Positions 43,388 to 56,050 of a DNA stretch of 64,000 nt are shown here, in pieces. The stretch comes from Beta vulgaris subsp. vulgaris (Eukaryota > Streptophyta > Magnoliopsida > Caryophyllales > Amaranthaceae), in contig NC_079206.1 in the NCBI RefSeq assembly GCF_026745355.1, forward strand, positions 28,394,117-28,458,116, given 5' to 3'. Position numbers and translations under genes: made by a program. Under the pieces are notes generated by a model. The model saw only the letters and a list, made by a program, of their open reading frames with translations, was not told the DNA's origin and searched no databases. Positions within the stretch are counted from its first letter, which is position 1. The number at the start of each line of letters is the position of its first letter.

Positions 43388-46300
43388 TGTAGACACATAA
43401 TCATGTCTCCCCATTTAAGGATCCAATGATGAAACATACCGCGGTATTAGTTGGCGGGGCACAACGGAATAACAATCTAAAGAACTACTTGTAATATCCT
43501 AAGTTTTAATTTAATTTAATTAATTAATTAAACTAAAAATGAACCAATTTTAGTAAATAAAAATCACTAAGTTAATTTATAAGTTATTTTGTTTAATAAT
43601 TTGGGGATAATGAAGTTCATAAATTAAATTACTAAATTTGAGCATCAATCTTGTAAATGATGTAAGACTTAAGGTTAGTAACAAATTCTGATGGACCCAA
43701 TTCCCAATTCTTTGAGCCCAAACAAACCAAAATAAAACTTGTTAGCCCAACACTATTCTCCCCAAAATCAGAAAATAAAACACAAATTAAAAGAAAAGAA
43801 ATTAACTTCATCTTTTTCCTCCTCCATACGTGTAAGGAAAAGTATGGAGATTGCTCAACAAAGTCAAAAACCACCTTAGTATACTTAATCTTCTAGAAAC
43901 CCATTGAAATTTTCACTCTCTCAATCACACTTAACCCACCGGATTGTCCTTAAAACCCCTGAATTTAGCCACTTGAAATCTGAATTCCATGGACTCAAAT
44001 GTTTTGAGGATTTTAAAATTCTAAAAAAATCATCTACTGAGATGGAGATTTCTCTATAAATAGGGAAGAATAGATGGGTTTTTCAATCACAAAATCAACA
44101 ACAATAATTCAGAAAATAACATCAACTAAAAGAAATTGGAAACAGAATTTCAGCTCCTTTGTTCTTCTTCTGTTCGACCACCAAACAACCACCGCCACAG
44201 TAACCACCGCCCCACTTTCCGACCACGCTTAGTGAACCCACACCCAGTCGCGCCACCAGCACCCACCATCTCCCCTCCTCTCTCGCGCACCCTTTCGTTT
44301 CTTTCGAACCCCCCTACACACCCATTCACTTTCCTCCTCTACGCGACACCACCGCACCACCACACATCAACCACTCGCCTTATGTCGCCCTTCGCCATCG
44401 TGCACTGCCTTCCCTCGCCGGACCTCCTGCCGCGACGCCAAAGCCCCCGTTTCTCCCCTGCGTGTGTGTTGTTCTTGGGTGAGTTTACTGCTTTGGTTTT
44501 ATTAAATGTTGACTTTGTATCTAATACCTAAATTGATTAAACCCTTATTGTTAAGTAATAAAAGTAAGAATTGTGGAACACTATAACAAAAATATAAGTC
44601 ACTTATAAATTATAGTTATCTATGTTTAGCAAATACTAGATATAATAAACTATAATAAAACATATGCTATCAAGCCTCAAAATATTTAAGCTACAACATG
44701 TCTAATATATATTCCTAATTTAGTTTAAGAGTCATAACAGTTCATTTAAATAAGATAAATCGATGATTCCAAACTTATAACATAATAATATGACTAAATG
44801 AGGGATAATACTGTAATTCGATTTCTAAGTAATATCTATAGAAATAAGTATAAAGGTTTTGGATAAACTATTATAACTTCAATATATTACGTAATCGCTA
44901 AATAAGTTAGACTATATAACTTATATAATCAATATTATAAACTAAGAATCATACTTAAAGAGCACTTATACTCGTATTGAAACTTAGAAGAACTCATTCC
45001 TCGGAGCTCAGTAAGGACGATATCAAGGACATAAGAAGAGGATTGTTATTATTCTGCAATCAAGGTAACAACTACTACTAGTACCCGCAATTCCTTTGAA
45101 ATGCGTTTTATAATATGCTACTGAGATGATAATTTATGAACATGTGTTACTGAGTTGCGGGATTATTATTACATGTTTTGATTACATATCCTGAGATTTA
45201 TATGATTCTAAAAGACTGAAAGATACTGAGTTACAAAATTATACTGATCACTGAAAATGATATTGTTTATGAGATATTAAGGGAAGTTACCGAGTTACTA
45301 AAGTACACTGATTACTTTTAAATTTAAAAGAATGTAACATGATTAAGTAAAGTAAAAGAACTGGTTGGTTTTACCTACTGACTAACTGAAGGTCGTGCAC
45401 GTACCGTACTGTTTACTAGGGCACTGGCCCATTACTGTTTACTAGGGCACTGGCCCACTACTGTTTACCGGTGTAGGGTAATACCCGGGGCCAAGGCCCT
45501 TGCACAGTGGTGCATACACAACTGAGAGACGTCCCAGCACTAACTGATGTACATCAACCAAAGTAAAAACTGATGAAATAGAATCATAAAATATTAAAGA
45601 GAAATTGAATGAATATTGTTTTCGCAAATGTTTGAATTATTCTTTCCCCCTGTTTTGCAAATAAAATGAAATGAAATGATTTTACGTTACTAGAGTAGCT
45701 TGTTACTGGGCCTCGGCTCATAACGTTTTGTATTTATGTTTTAGGTACTGCTGGGGACGATGGTACTGCGTAGTGGCAAGGATTACCACCTTATTAAATC
45801 ATCTAGTAATATTGCTACTAACTTGTAAGGTTAACTTAATTAGAATGTAAGACCATATATACTTTAATATAAGTTATCGTTGCTATATCAAGTAACGTTA
45901 ACGTTGTCTGCTTTAATATAATATAAGATGTTTAAGTTACCGCTACTATATCTCTTGATATTAAATATGTTATATGATTGTAGCCTTGCACCTTCTTAAC
46001 CGAAGGCGCGGCAGTAATGCCTCGACTAAATAGGTATTTCGCTGCTAATTAGGTTGTCTTAAATAGTGAATTAGTAGTCGGGGCGTTACACTACTTAATT
46101 ATTCTAAAGCCCAATTAATTATTTATGATAATTAATTATATTTGAGCCTAATGCTATGAAAAGCCCAATTAGTTGATAATCAATTGATCTATTTTAATAA
46201 ATAAATATTTTCAAAAGATAATTTTTATAAGTTAAAATCAGATTTTATCCTGTAAAATCAGATATCCGTAGTCAAAAGATAAAAGAAATCTTTTAAAACG

Positions 46301-47531
46301 TGCTTTGTATAACGCTGGCAAAGGCTCACCAGAAGTCAGGCTGGTGCGCCTAGCGCAGGTCTGTCCACCTGCGCCAGGTGCACTAATCTGCACCTGTCAT
46401 GTGGATTCCTAACTCAATCAGAGTCCTATGTTAAGCACAGGTCCCTGTGTGAGACACGAAATTTCTTTCTTATCTTTTTCAAAACACGTGACATGTGTAC
46501 GCTATCTACTGGGCATGCCGCGTCATGCACTTGACACGACAGTTGTGCCAAGCGCAGCAGGCGTGTGAGGTGCAGTTTCGTTCTGCCTATAAATACTCCT
46601 GATTTCCCGAATTACTGAGGGCTTTTCATTATTATTTTATGAATACGAAAAATCCTTACAAATACTTACAAACAAACAAATTCTCTCGAACACTTTCAAT
46701 ACTTTCAATCTATTCCTAATCACTGCGTTCTTGGTTCCACGATTGCTCCGCCTAAACATCGTTGTGCTCCTTAATCTAAGCCGTAAAGGTATAATCATGA
46801 GGATCCACGAATATATTCTTTATTTTTATATTGAAGTTACTAATCGTTTCTTTCATGGTATAGATCTTTAATCGAAAAATCACGCCTTTGTATATTATAA
46901 TCCGTTTTCTTTTCTTTATTTCATATTATATTTATTCATACCTTTTGTATATTATATGCCTGCCCGATCGTTCTATTCATATTATATGATTGTCCTGCAT
47001 TATTGCTATCACCTACATATTATTATTGCTAATCAAAGTCCTAAAGAACTATTCTAACATTAATCAGATTAATTTGGACAACCTGCTGGGTTCACTGTAA
47101 TATTGATTACATAATAATATTATCTCTAAAAGATAGTCTTTTATGTGTTTAATGAACCAACTTAGACTAAATATTTGTAGGGTGTTTAAAGTATTATATG
47201 ATTGTTCTTTGGCATAATCTTTATAATGAATCGATTATTTAGTAAAGGCCATCAATGGGTAACATAGTTCCTGACTTTGTTGTACCTTCACCCCCGAACT
47301 CAATCTTTGGTTCACTTGGACCATTTATGGAGTCATGAGGGGGAAATCTACATTAGATAAGTCCCTTATTCGTTCCTACAATTTCACAATATCCAATTAG
47401 TTTATGATTCTTCCTAAAAACAATTGTTGGCGACTTGTTTCAAAACAATTTTCAATAAAACCTTGACAATGGGATAGTCAAATATAACACGCGCTTACAT
47501 CGCATTTGCGAAATAAAAAAACACGCCTACA
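43388..47531 (+). repeat. Ogre-like 5' LTR (split by a solo LTR)
   Basis: LTR sequence at 43388-43489 and 46091-47531, separated by the 2.6-kb insertion. A TATA box gcctataaatactcc is at about 46587. Upstream of it are GC-rich motifs of the type gcgcctagcgcagg and cctgcgccaggtgcac, with inverted symmetry. Confidence 0.85.
43490..46090 (+). mobile_element. Solo LTR of another gypsy element (Tekay/Del-like)
   Basis: Begins tgtaatatcctaag and ends ggggcgttaca (TG...CA), flanked by an exact 5-bp duplication ctact (43485-43489 and 46091-46095). 2601 bp. No PBS, PPT or pol. A TATA box (ctataaataggg) is at about 44055. The ggggcgttaca terminus and the length resemble Tekay/Del chromovirus LTRs. An open frame at 44136-44531 (Pro/His-rich) lies just after the TATA box and is probably leader sequence. 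Confidence 0.85.
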
Positions 47532-47534
47532 ATT

Positions 47535-47552
47535 TGGCGACTTCACCGGGGA
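47535..47552 (+). other. Ogre-like primer binding site
   Basis: tggcgacttcaccgggga follows the 5' LTR by three bases. It resembles the tRNA-Arg-type PBS (TGGCGACTCCRCTGGGGA) used by Ogre elements, with a few differences. Confidence 0.7.
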
Positions 47553-48760
47553 GGATTTTTTTGTAAAAAATAATTTTTTTTAAATGAATGGGTGAAACTT
47601 GAAAAATATGATTCATTCTTATTTTTATGCCTTTGAATAATATACCGTTGTGCATGTGCATGGCTTTTGATCAGCCACCATAAGGACAATCTACCTTGCC
47701 TCATTAGCACATGTTCTATGTGTGAGGTCACCTCGGGAGGTTTGCACTTTGTCCTTCCAAAAAGTTTCCTGAGTGATAGTGTTGGATCTTAGTCATAAGC
47801 AAACCTACCCAACCATGGCATTGTTCTCTTGTTCTTGACTTAAGACTGAAGTGCTTCTTACACGTGGCACCTCTTTAAGCAGGGGTACGAAGCGTGGGAT
47901 CAATATCTTAATCATGGACCTTTTTGAGACTGAACCTAAACTTGACCAATAGTTTTAAACATAGAACTGGACTTTATGTTGGAACTTTTGCATCCATGTT
48001 ATATGACATTTGCCTGTGATTGTAATTGTTGCCCGTTATTGTCCAGTCAATTTTTCATTATTATGTCCTAAAAATCGCGTCTAAAACAAGCAAAATCATC
48101 AATCGACCAAAACTTCGCCTAAATCTCCGAAAAACATGTTTGGGGAGTAGTGCGCAAAGCACATTAAGTTGCGCCTGGCGCACCAATCCTGCGCCAGATG
48201 CACAACTCCTGAGCCATACGCATAACTGTGCGCCGCGCACAGGCAGTCTGTGCATCGCGTGCTTTTCTTTAATATTATTCGTTGTGGTGGTCGATCCTAT
48301 GTTCGTCTGTCTGCATTCGCATAAAAAAATGGTCATTTTAGGAGTTTCACGTAATTCAAAAAAATCAATCTATTCATGCAAGGTCAAGTTTGTCCTAAAA
48401 AAGATGCATCTAGGAAAAATGGTCATGTAGAGTTAGAGTCATCATCCATGTCTACCTTCTCCCTGCCTGTTCAACTAATCTCTCCTATCAATCTTACCTT
48501 ACTAGATTCAATCAATTTGAAAAACTTACTTTTTCAAAATCAATCCTACACCCTTTTCTATTCTACTCTTCTTCAAAAGCATTTGCTAAACATCATCATA
48601 CACGACATTTACAAAGCATCTTCAAAATTAATCCATCATCTTTTCCTAGATAAAACATAAAAACAAGGGGTTCTTTTCAAAAATAAATTTCGAAAATTCT
48701 AAGCTCATTCTAAACACCTTCAATTCAATCCAATCAACCCAATCCAGTTCACTTGCATTC
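47553..48760. other. Ogre-like leader region, no intact gene
   Basis: No conserved protein was recognised. 48150-48265 contains repeated tgcgcctggcgcac-type motifs that resemble the GC-rich part of the LTR (about 46320-46385), so this region may share origin with the LTR. Confidence 0.4.
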
Positions 48761-48769
48761 ATTTTAGGC

Positions 48770-49010
48770 CCATCTATATTAGATACTACTTTGCATTCAT
48801 TTTAGGTCCATATGCATTAGAGTCCATTCTGCATTCATATTAAGTTTATCTAATTTGAGTCCATGCATTCATATTAGGCCCACTAGCATTAGAGTCTATC
48901 TTAGGCCCATATAAGTCTAATTCAAGTCAAATTTAGGTGAACCATAGTCTATGTCAAGTCCAGTCCAAGTCTAATCCAACTATAGTCCAATCCAATGTCA
49001 AGCCCATGTG
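48770..49010. repeat. Imperfect repeats with cattcatattaggccca
   Basis: Several degenerate copies of gcattcatNttaggNccat and gcattagagtc, about 50-65 bp apart, in the non-coding leader of the Ogre-like element. Confidence 0.5.
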
Positions 49011-49145
49011 CACTTCCAACCAATATAGGTCTAAGTCCAAAATTAGGTCCACATAAGGCCCAACTCATTTTCTAAGTCTAATTAAGTCCAATTCAAACCA
49101 TAAGGACGAAGCCTGAACCATTAAGTCTAGCAAAGCTAGTCATCC

Positions 49146-49271
49146 CTTTAAGTCCATAACGACACCCTGTAAATCCATAACAGCATCCTTTAAGTCCATA
49201 ATGGCACCCTGCAAGTCCAAAACGGCACCTTGCAAGTCCAAAACGACACCCTGCAAGTCCATAACGGCACC
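49146..49271. repeat. 21-bp tandem repeat, six copies
   Basis: Unit ctgcaagtccaNaacggcacc repeated head to tail six times with few changes. The length is a multiple of three, so on the minus strand it reads as an open frame of GCRYGL/GCRFGL heptads; no start or homology supports real coding. Related agtctagcgaagctagtc motifs flank it to 49480. Confidence 0.8.
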
Positions 49272-50164
49272 TTGACCTAGTGAAGCTAGTCATCCCCAAG
49301 ACCATAGAGGCACCCTCCAACTTTAGCGAAGCTAATCCTATCTTACATCTAGAACTGTCTAGATCCTTGAGTCTAGCGAAGATAGTCTACCCTAAGTCCA
49401 TAATGGCCCAAAATCATCGAGTCTGGCGAAGACAATCACCCATAAGTCCATAAAGACAATCCATTAAGTCTAGTGAAACTAGCATAAAAGCCCAGTCATT
49501 CAGTTCATTTTGCTTGCATAGTCCAGTCCAGTTCAGTTCACATCTGCATATACACATAGTTAGGACCATGTCGCCATCATAACCATAATCATACCCATTT
49601 CTGGTCGTTTCCCAGTACCATGTCCACTTGCATCTTCATTTCTCATCTCTCATTTTTCATTTCTCATTTCCCATTTCCATTCACATCTCTCCATCCCTCA
49701 TTTCTATGTCTTATTTCGAAAGCATCATTTCTTAAAATTTACAAGGTCCATTCAATTTCTTTTCAGGACGGATCGTGAGATTATAACTTAGGAATATCGG
49801 ACATAGAGGATACAAGGTCAACCTACTCCTACTCCTAGACTTGTCAAACGCATTCTCACATTCTCAGACGAATCCTCTGACTCGTCTGAATCATCATATG
49901 AAATGGGAGATGCTAATGAACAGCTCAGTGTCATTATGCCCAACTTCAACTGATGAACTCTCGTCTTGCAGAACAAGACAAGGAGTTTAAGGTACTGAGA
50001 GAAACTAATTGAGGAAGAAGTTCAAGATGACAGTCCTCCGCCACCTCCTAACAAGACCGAGACAGATTTGATGTTTGAAAAACTCGAGCAGCACTTGAGA
50101 GTAAGGCTCATGGCCATGACATCATTGATCTTGAACTGAGGGACAAGCTCTCTAAAAAGGTACA

Positions 50165-51050
50165 TTGGGTGACCTCCCAAAATTCAAGGGGGTCGAAGAC
50201 CCAAATGATCATCTAAGAGCTTTTTCCATTTATACGGCTCTCAAAGGCATGAGCAAGGACCTGTTTGCTTGTGTCTTTCCTTTAACCTTGGTTGTGCATC
50301 CATCCAAGTGGTTCTGATCACTGAACAAAGCTAAGCTGAATGACTGGGACTTTATTAGAGAAGAGTTTCATAAGCAATACATATACAATACTCAGCTTCC
50401 CATTGGCCTTCGTGAGTTGGAATTAAAACTAAACATAATTCCAACGAAGATTTCGTCACCTTCCTTAACACATGGAGGGAAAAGCTGCACAAATGACTAA
50501 AAGGCCACCCAAGAGGATCAAGTCCAACTGGTGATTTATAACATATAGCCTAAGTATAGGGATCATATAAAGTTCCAACCCATAGAGTCTTTCACGAAGC
50601 TTATAAGGTATGCCTGCTGATTGAAGAAGAGGTACATGCCAACAAGAACAAGCGTTCTACAACAATAACTCTTTCAAGAAGAGTAACAATAACCCTTCTA
50701 GCTCTAATGTCAATGCCCTAACTACTAACAAGAGAGGTTATCAAGGACCTCAAAGGACATTCACTCCATTGGGTATGACCATAGAAGAAGCCTTCACTAG
50801 GCTTCATGCAAAAGGAGCGCTTTAGTCTATCGGCCCTACTCCGGACCCTCCTTATGAGAAAAGATCCAGCAAATGGAATCCTAATGACTACTACAAGTAC
50901 CTTCAAGGGAATGGGCATACGACATCATAATGCTGGACTTTTAAGCATCATCTGTTGGATATGGTTGAAGACGGTAGATTACCAGTTCTGCCTGCAGCAA
51001 AAGTCAGCAATAGCGGCAACCCCTTGGGAAGCGCCTAAATAAGGTTGGGG
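50165..51050 (+). pseudogene. Ogre-like gag remnant
   Basis: Reads LGDLPKFKGVEDPNDHLRAF, FIREEFHKQYIYNTQLPIGL and further downstream PFTPLGMTIEEAFTRLHAKG, then a decayed knuckle (YYKYLQGNGHTTS). These match the gag and knuckle regions of Ogre/Tat elements. Stops (for example in HPSKWF followed by TGA) and frameshifts prevent translation. The first Cys of the knuckle is Tyr. Confidence 0.7.
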
Positions 51051-51618
51051 AATAGTCATTTAATGCTAGTTTTCTAAGTTGATTCGGAGAGTCCCTCCCC
51101 TAACTCTTTCATTTCCTTTCCTGTCAAGTCTATGTCATTTAAGATTTTACTTTTAATAAGCCTTGTTTTCTTTATTTATAATTAATAAAATAATTGCATT
51201 TTCATTGGCCTTTTCCATCATTTTATTTATGCTTCTAATTCTACGATGAAACGTAAATCACCTAATAAACTTGACGAATAATAATAAAAGGAGATCTGAA
51301 ATATAAAAAAATGAGAATATAAAAATGAAAAAAAGAGGACAAATTTTGGATCAGGAGTTATTTCCTTCTCCCTTCCATTAACCTTCATAGGCCATCCTCA
51401 TACAACCAAGGAAAACAAAAATTCTTTAAACCTTCATCTCCATTAGCCAAATAACCTTCAAGCCTCCAATATACTAAACCAAAAACATGTGTGCAAGCGT
51501 TACTAGATAAAATAGATCAATGCCAGGAAAAAAACAAAAAGTGAAAAATTTAAAGTGCGATAAAAAAGTAAAAAAGAAAACGCACGGGACAAAGAGAAAC
51601 GATTCAAAAAAAAAAAAA

Positions 51619-51989
51619 GGAAATATTGTTTTAAATAAGTCAACCTTTGCGCGATCTTCCCATTTCAAGTCTACCTTTTGATTATCCCTGATTGAGTTAG
51701 GCTTGTATATTTGTTTTCTTCTATTGAGTTTTAACCTGTTTGTGACTTGTTTAGTAGGTTGATTATGATACGTGTTACAATGTCCCTTCTTCTAAAACAG
51801 GTGAGGGAAGTGAGGGTGGGGGTGGGACATTGTAACACGTATCATAAGTAACTTACTAAACAAGTCACAAAAATGTAAAGCTCAATAGAAGAAAACAGAC
51901 ATACAAGCTTAACTCAATCAGGGATAATCAAAAGGTAGACTTAAAATGGAAGACGGTACAAAGGTTGACTTATTTAAAACAATTTTTCC
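51619..51989. repeat. Long inverted repeat (foldback), 168/166-bp arms, 37-bp loop
   Basis: The left arm 51619-51786 (for example gattatccctgattgagtta, gtgacttgtttagta, cgtgttacaatgtccc) is repeated inverted at 51824-51989. Arms match at about 85-90% by eye; the spacer is 51787-51823. RNA across it would form a long near-perfect hairpin. A-rich tracts flank both arms; no target duplication is evident. Confidence 0.88.
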
Positions 51990-53297
51990 AAAAAAAAAAA
52001 GCCAAAGGCAAAGAAATGAACAATTAAGTTAGGGGGCTTGCACACAAGTTCTATCCCTCATTCAAGTCCTTCAACCCCACCAAACCTTAGCTTATATAAT
52101 CCAAATTCATGATCCTACATTCGTCAAATCAACTGAACCTAAAACTTCAAACCTAAAGCCTTTCAAGTTTTCATCAACCCTAATTCCTTTTTTAAGGTAT
52201 GTCCAAGCCCGCTAGGTTGAAAACCCAAACGGGGGGCCTAGGAAAAAGTTAGGGCACATAAAAAAATAAAATAAAAAAATCATATCTAGAACTAGGAATG
52301 GTTTGATATCGCAACGATTGGTAGGAATCCTTATCTCGAGGTCCGACCGCTAAAATAAAAATAAAAATTAATCAAGTTTTAATGATTTAGCTTTCTAGAG
52401 TTCAAGAGCATAATCTCTTTCTAGATCCTGACATAGACTCGAGTCTGCACCTAGCCTCGTCAAAGCCTTTTCCTACCTACATTCATTTAAGTCACATATT
52501 CAAACTTTTTATTTTCGATTCAAACTCTCCTTTTCCCCGAAGGACTCTCCGACAATTTGATGGTCTATGGTGATATCCGACTTTGCCTGTATCAAATCCC
52601 CAAAGAAGAATCTCAGCAAACAACTTTTAATGATTAAGACAGATCAACTACATTTCAATATCAATCAAGTACATTTCAATAATTAAGGCTCAAGCCTAAT
52701 TCAAGGCAAGCTCACCCAAAGTGGGGGCTTCCTAAGTGTGGTGGTTCCTCCAAGTCGAATCAAACTCCTGAAGAGTTGTAATCCGCGGACCTCACTTGCG
52801 GACTTCGATTATTTACTAAAAATGATTTTCGAAAATCATTCTATCTATTTCAAACCATTCTATCACTCTACATATCCGCATCTACTAGCCTTGCAAAATC
52901 CTAACCTTGCATTGCAGCCTTGCAAAACCCTGACATTGCATTGCATTTTATACATCCTAGTCTTGCATAACACTGACCTTGCATGACGTGTCATGTCCCT
53001 TAGATTTTCATGCCTTAATCCTTGCATAGCGTCTCGTGCATCCTTAAAGGGTCTAAATTTGCATTATTGCATCATTATGTGATTTGTCTAAGTTGTTTCC
53101 ACCTATCTGCTAACATCTTCTTCAGCAGGTAATCAAATTGCTTGTAGTTATTGTCATGCATACTAACTTTGTTTTGTAGAGACTAGCTAGTGTATATAGA
53201 TCAATTCTAAACTACAGGGTGTTTAGAATCGTTCTCCGTCTCGAAACCATATACTTTGACTTTCGGTTTCCTGAACCTCAGTCAAAGTGGGGGCTTC
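51990..53297. other. Ogre-like 3' non-coding region and PPT
   Basis: No coding region. 52205-52260 (gctaggttgaaaaccc, ggggggcctagg) resembles the 3' non-coding part of Ogre elements. The polypurine tract aaagtgggggctt is at about 53284-53297, just before the 3' LTR. Confidence 0.5.
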
Positions 53298-56050
53298 TTT
53301 AGGCACATAATCATGTCTCCCCATTAAAGGATCTGATGATGAAACATACCGCGGTATTAGTTGGCACAACCCAACGGAAGAGCAATTTAAAGAACCACTC
53401 TAAAATAGTGTTTCAAAATAATATTCTAAAGTCCAATTAATTATTCATGATAATTAATTGTATTTGAGCCCAATTCTTTGAAAATCCAAGTTGATAATTA
53501 ATTTATTTATTTTGATAAATAAATAGTTTCAAAAAATATTTTTTATAAGTTAAAATCAAATTTTGTCCCGTAAAATCAGAAATCCATAGTTAAAAGATAA
53601 CAGAAATATTTTAAAACGTGTTTTAAATAAAGCAGGCAAAGGCTCGCCATGACCCAGGCCGGTGCGCCTAGCGCACCAACCTGCGCCTGGCGTAGGGCCT
53701 TGCCACAGGCGCAGGTGTACCCACCTGTGCTAGGTGCACTAATCTGCACCGGACACGTGGATTCCCGACTCATTGAGAGTCCTGCGTCAAGCGCAGGTCT
53801 CTGCGTGAGACGTGGAATTTCTTTCTCATCTTTTGAAAACGCGTGTCACGTGTACGCTTTCTACTGGGCATGCCGCGTTATGCGCTTGACATGTCAGCTG
53901 CGCTAGGCGCAGCAGGCGCATGAGGCGCAGTTTCGTTCGACCTATAAATACTCCTGATTTCCCGAGTTACGGAGGGCTTTTCATTATTATTTTACGAATA
54001 CAAAAAATCCTTACAAATACTTACAAAACACAAATTCTCTCAAACACTTTCAATACTTTCAATATGTTCTTAATCACCGCGTCCTTGGTTCCACGATTGC
54101 TCCGCCTAATCATCGTTGTGCTCCTCAATCTAAACCGTAAAGGTATGATGCCGATGATCCTTGAATAAATTCTCTATTTTTAAATTGAAGTTACTAATCA
54201 TTTCTTTCATGATGTAGATCTTTAGTATAAAAATTGCACCTTTGTATATTTTAATCCTTTTTCTTTTCTCTATTTCATATTATATTTATTCATGCCTCTA
54301 ATTTGTATATTATATGTCTACATGATCGTTCTATATTCATATTATATGATTATCCTGCATGATTGTTATCACCCACATGTTATAATTGCTAATCAAAGAC
54401 CTAAAGAACTGTTCTAATATTAATCAGATTAATTTCGATAACCTGCTAGGTTCCTTGTAATATTGATTGCATAATAATATATAACTAAAATATAGTCTTT
54501 TTATGTGTTTCCTGAACCAAATTAGACTAGATACTTTTAGGGCTTTTAAAATATTGTATGATTATTCTTTGGCATAAAAACTGTAATGAATCGATTATTT
54601 AGTAAAGTCCTGCAATGGGTAACATAGTTCCTGACTATGTTGTACCCTCACCCCCGAACTCAATCTTTGGTTCACTTTGACCATCTATGGAGTCAGCACG
54701 GGAAAATCTACATTGGATACACTAGGGGAAAAAAAAGAAAGGGCTGCACAGGAAGGGTTGCGCTTTTAAAAAAAGTGCAGCCCAACATAGTAGAAGGGTT
54801 GTGCTTTTGAAGAAAAGCGCAACCCTTCACTTAGTAGGGCTGCGCTTTTAGGAAAAGCGCAACCCTTCTATAGGTAAGAAGGGCTGCGCTTTTCCTAAAA
54901 GCGCAGCCCTACTAAGTGAAGGGCTGCGCTTTTTAAAAAAGCGCAGCCCTTCTTAAAAAAATTTGAAATAAAAAAGTTCGCGGGCTTCAAATATTAAGCG
55001 GGATTCGTCAAAATATACTATCCCTCATTCTCTCTCCTCTCTCACGTCCCTCCTCACTTTTCCTCCTTCTCTCACGTCCCACCTCCCTTTCCTCCTCCTC
55101 TCTCATCCTCTCTTCTCTCTCAAAAACTCCCAGAAAAGTTGCGATAAAAAGCCTGAAATGATTTGCACTAATCATGCCGACGGAGTCCGATTGCCTATTG
55201 TGATACCTTTCTAAGCCATCCGAGTTCGTTTAACGCTCCAAATAGCCATTTTAAGTTTTTCCGAATTTTTTTTTTCCTTAATTATGTATTAGGGTTTTGT
55301 TTTATGTATTTAAACATTATTAGGTTAATGTTTGGAGGTAGTTCTTGTATTTTCAGATCTATAGGTCTTGTATACTTCTCTTTGTTTTGATTAATGTTCT
55401 TGTATACTTCTCTTTGTTTTGATTAATGTTCTTGTATTTTCATCTTCGTTTTGTTTAATGTTCTTGTATTTTCATCTTTGTTTTGATTAATGTTCTTGTA
55501 TTTTCAGATCTATAATTTCTTCTTTTCTATATATTAGTTTTTGTTCCTTTTTTTCATTTTCGTTTCGTTCTTTTTTTTTTGTTTTGGGTTTAGTATTTTC
55601 ATTTTCGTTTCGTTTCTCTTCTCTTCTGTATAATTTCAGAATTTTTTTTTTTTTTTGGTAGGAAGGGCTGCGCTTTTTAGGTAAAAGCGCAGCCCTTCTA
55701 AGCTAGAAGGGTTGCGCTTTTACCTAAAAAGCACAGCCCTTCGTTGTGAAGGGCTGCGCTTTTCTAGCGCAGCCCTACTTAAAAAGTGAAGGGCTGCTAT
55801 TGAAAGGGCTGCTGTCAAAAAGCGCAGCCCTACAGGCCTCTTTCAGCGCAGCCCTTCTTCATTTTTCCACTAGTGATAAGTCCCTTATTTGTCCCTATGA
55901 GTTCCCAATATCAATTAGGTCTATGATTCTTCCTAAAAAGAATTGTTGACGACATCTTTCAAAACAACTTTGAGTAAAACCTTAACAATGGGGTAGTAAT
56001 CTAATACGTGCTCACACTGCGTACGTGAAATAAAAAATAACACGCCTACA
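53298..56050 (+). repeat. Ogre-like 3' LTR (split by a CACTA element)
   Basis: LTR sequence 53298-54719 and 55876-56050. It contains gcctataaatactcc at about 53939. Its first base pair differs from the 5' LTR (tt instead of tg), probably a point mutation. Confidence 0.85.
54720..55875. mobile_element. Non-autonomous CACTA element
   Basis: Ends CACTAGGGGAAAAA and TTTTTCCACTAGTG, flanked by a 3-bp duplication ata on both sides. Subterminal regions hold many direct and inverted copies of agggctgcgctttt. The sister LTR has the empty site (cattagataagtccc, about 47350), which proves the boundaries. 1156 bp, no transposase; a T-rich centre with a repeated ttgattaatgttcttgta motif (about 55390-55500). 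Confidence 0.93.

Larger units (their letters stand above)
43388..56050 (+). mobile_element. Ogre/Tat-like LTR retrotransposon, gag only, nested in the MULE
   Basis: LTRs start tgtagacacataatcatg (5') and the related tttaggcacataatcatg (3'), and both end cgcctaca. Flanks gtaag and ataag form a 5-bp duplication with one mismatch. LTR length without insertions is about 1.54 and 1.59 kb. Inside are a PBS, short tandem repeats, a degenerate gag and a PPT. No protease, RT or integrase was recognised, so the copy is deleted or non-autonomous. It holds a solo LTR (5' LTR), a CACTA element (3' LTR) and a foldback. Divergence between the LTRs is clear, so it is old. Confidence 0.85.

Noticed and set aside
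44136..44531. 131-codon Pro/His-rich open frame in the solo LTR
   Set aside because: It lies just downstream of the LTR TATA box and is not homologous to any known domain; long LTRs often have such frames by chance.
49093..49320. Minus-strand open frame of GCRYGL heptads
   Set aside because: Produced by a 21-bp tandem repeat whose length is a multiple of three; no start context or homology.
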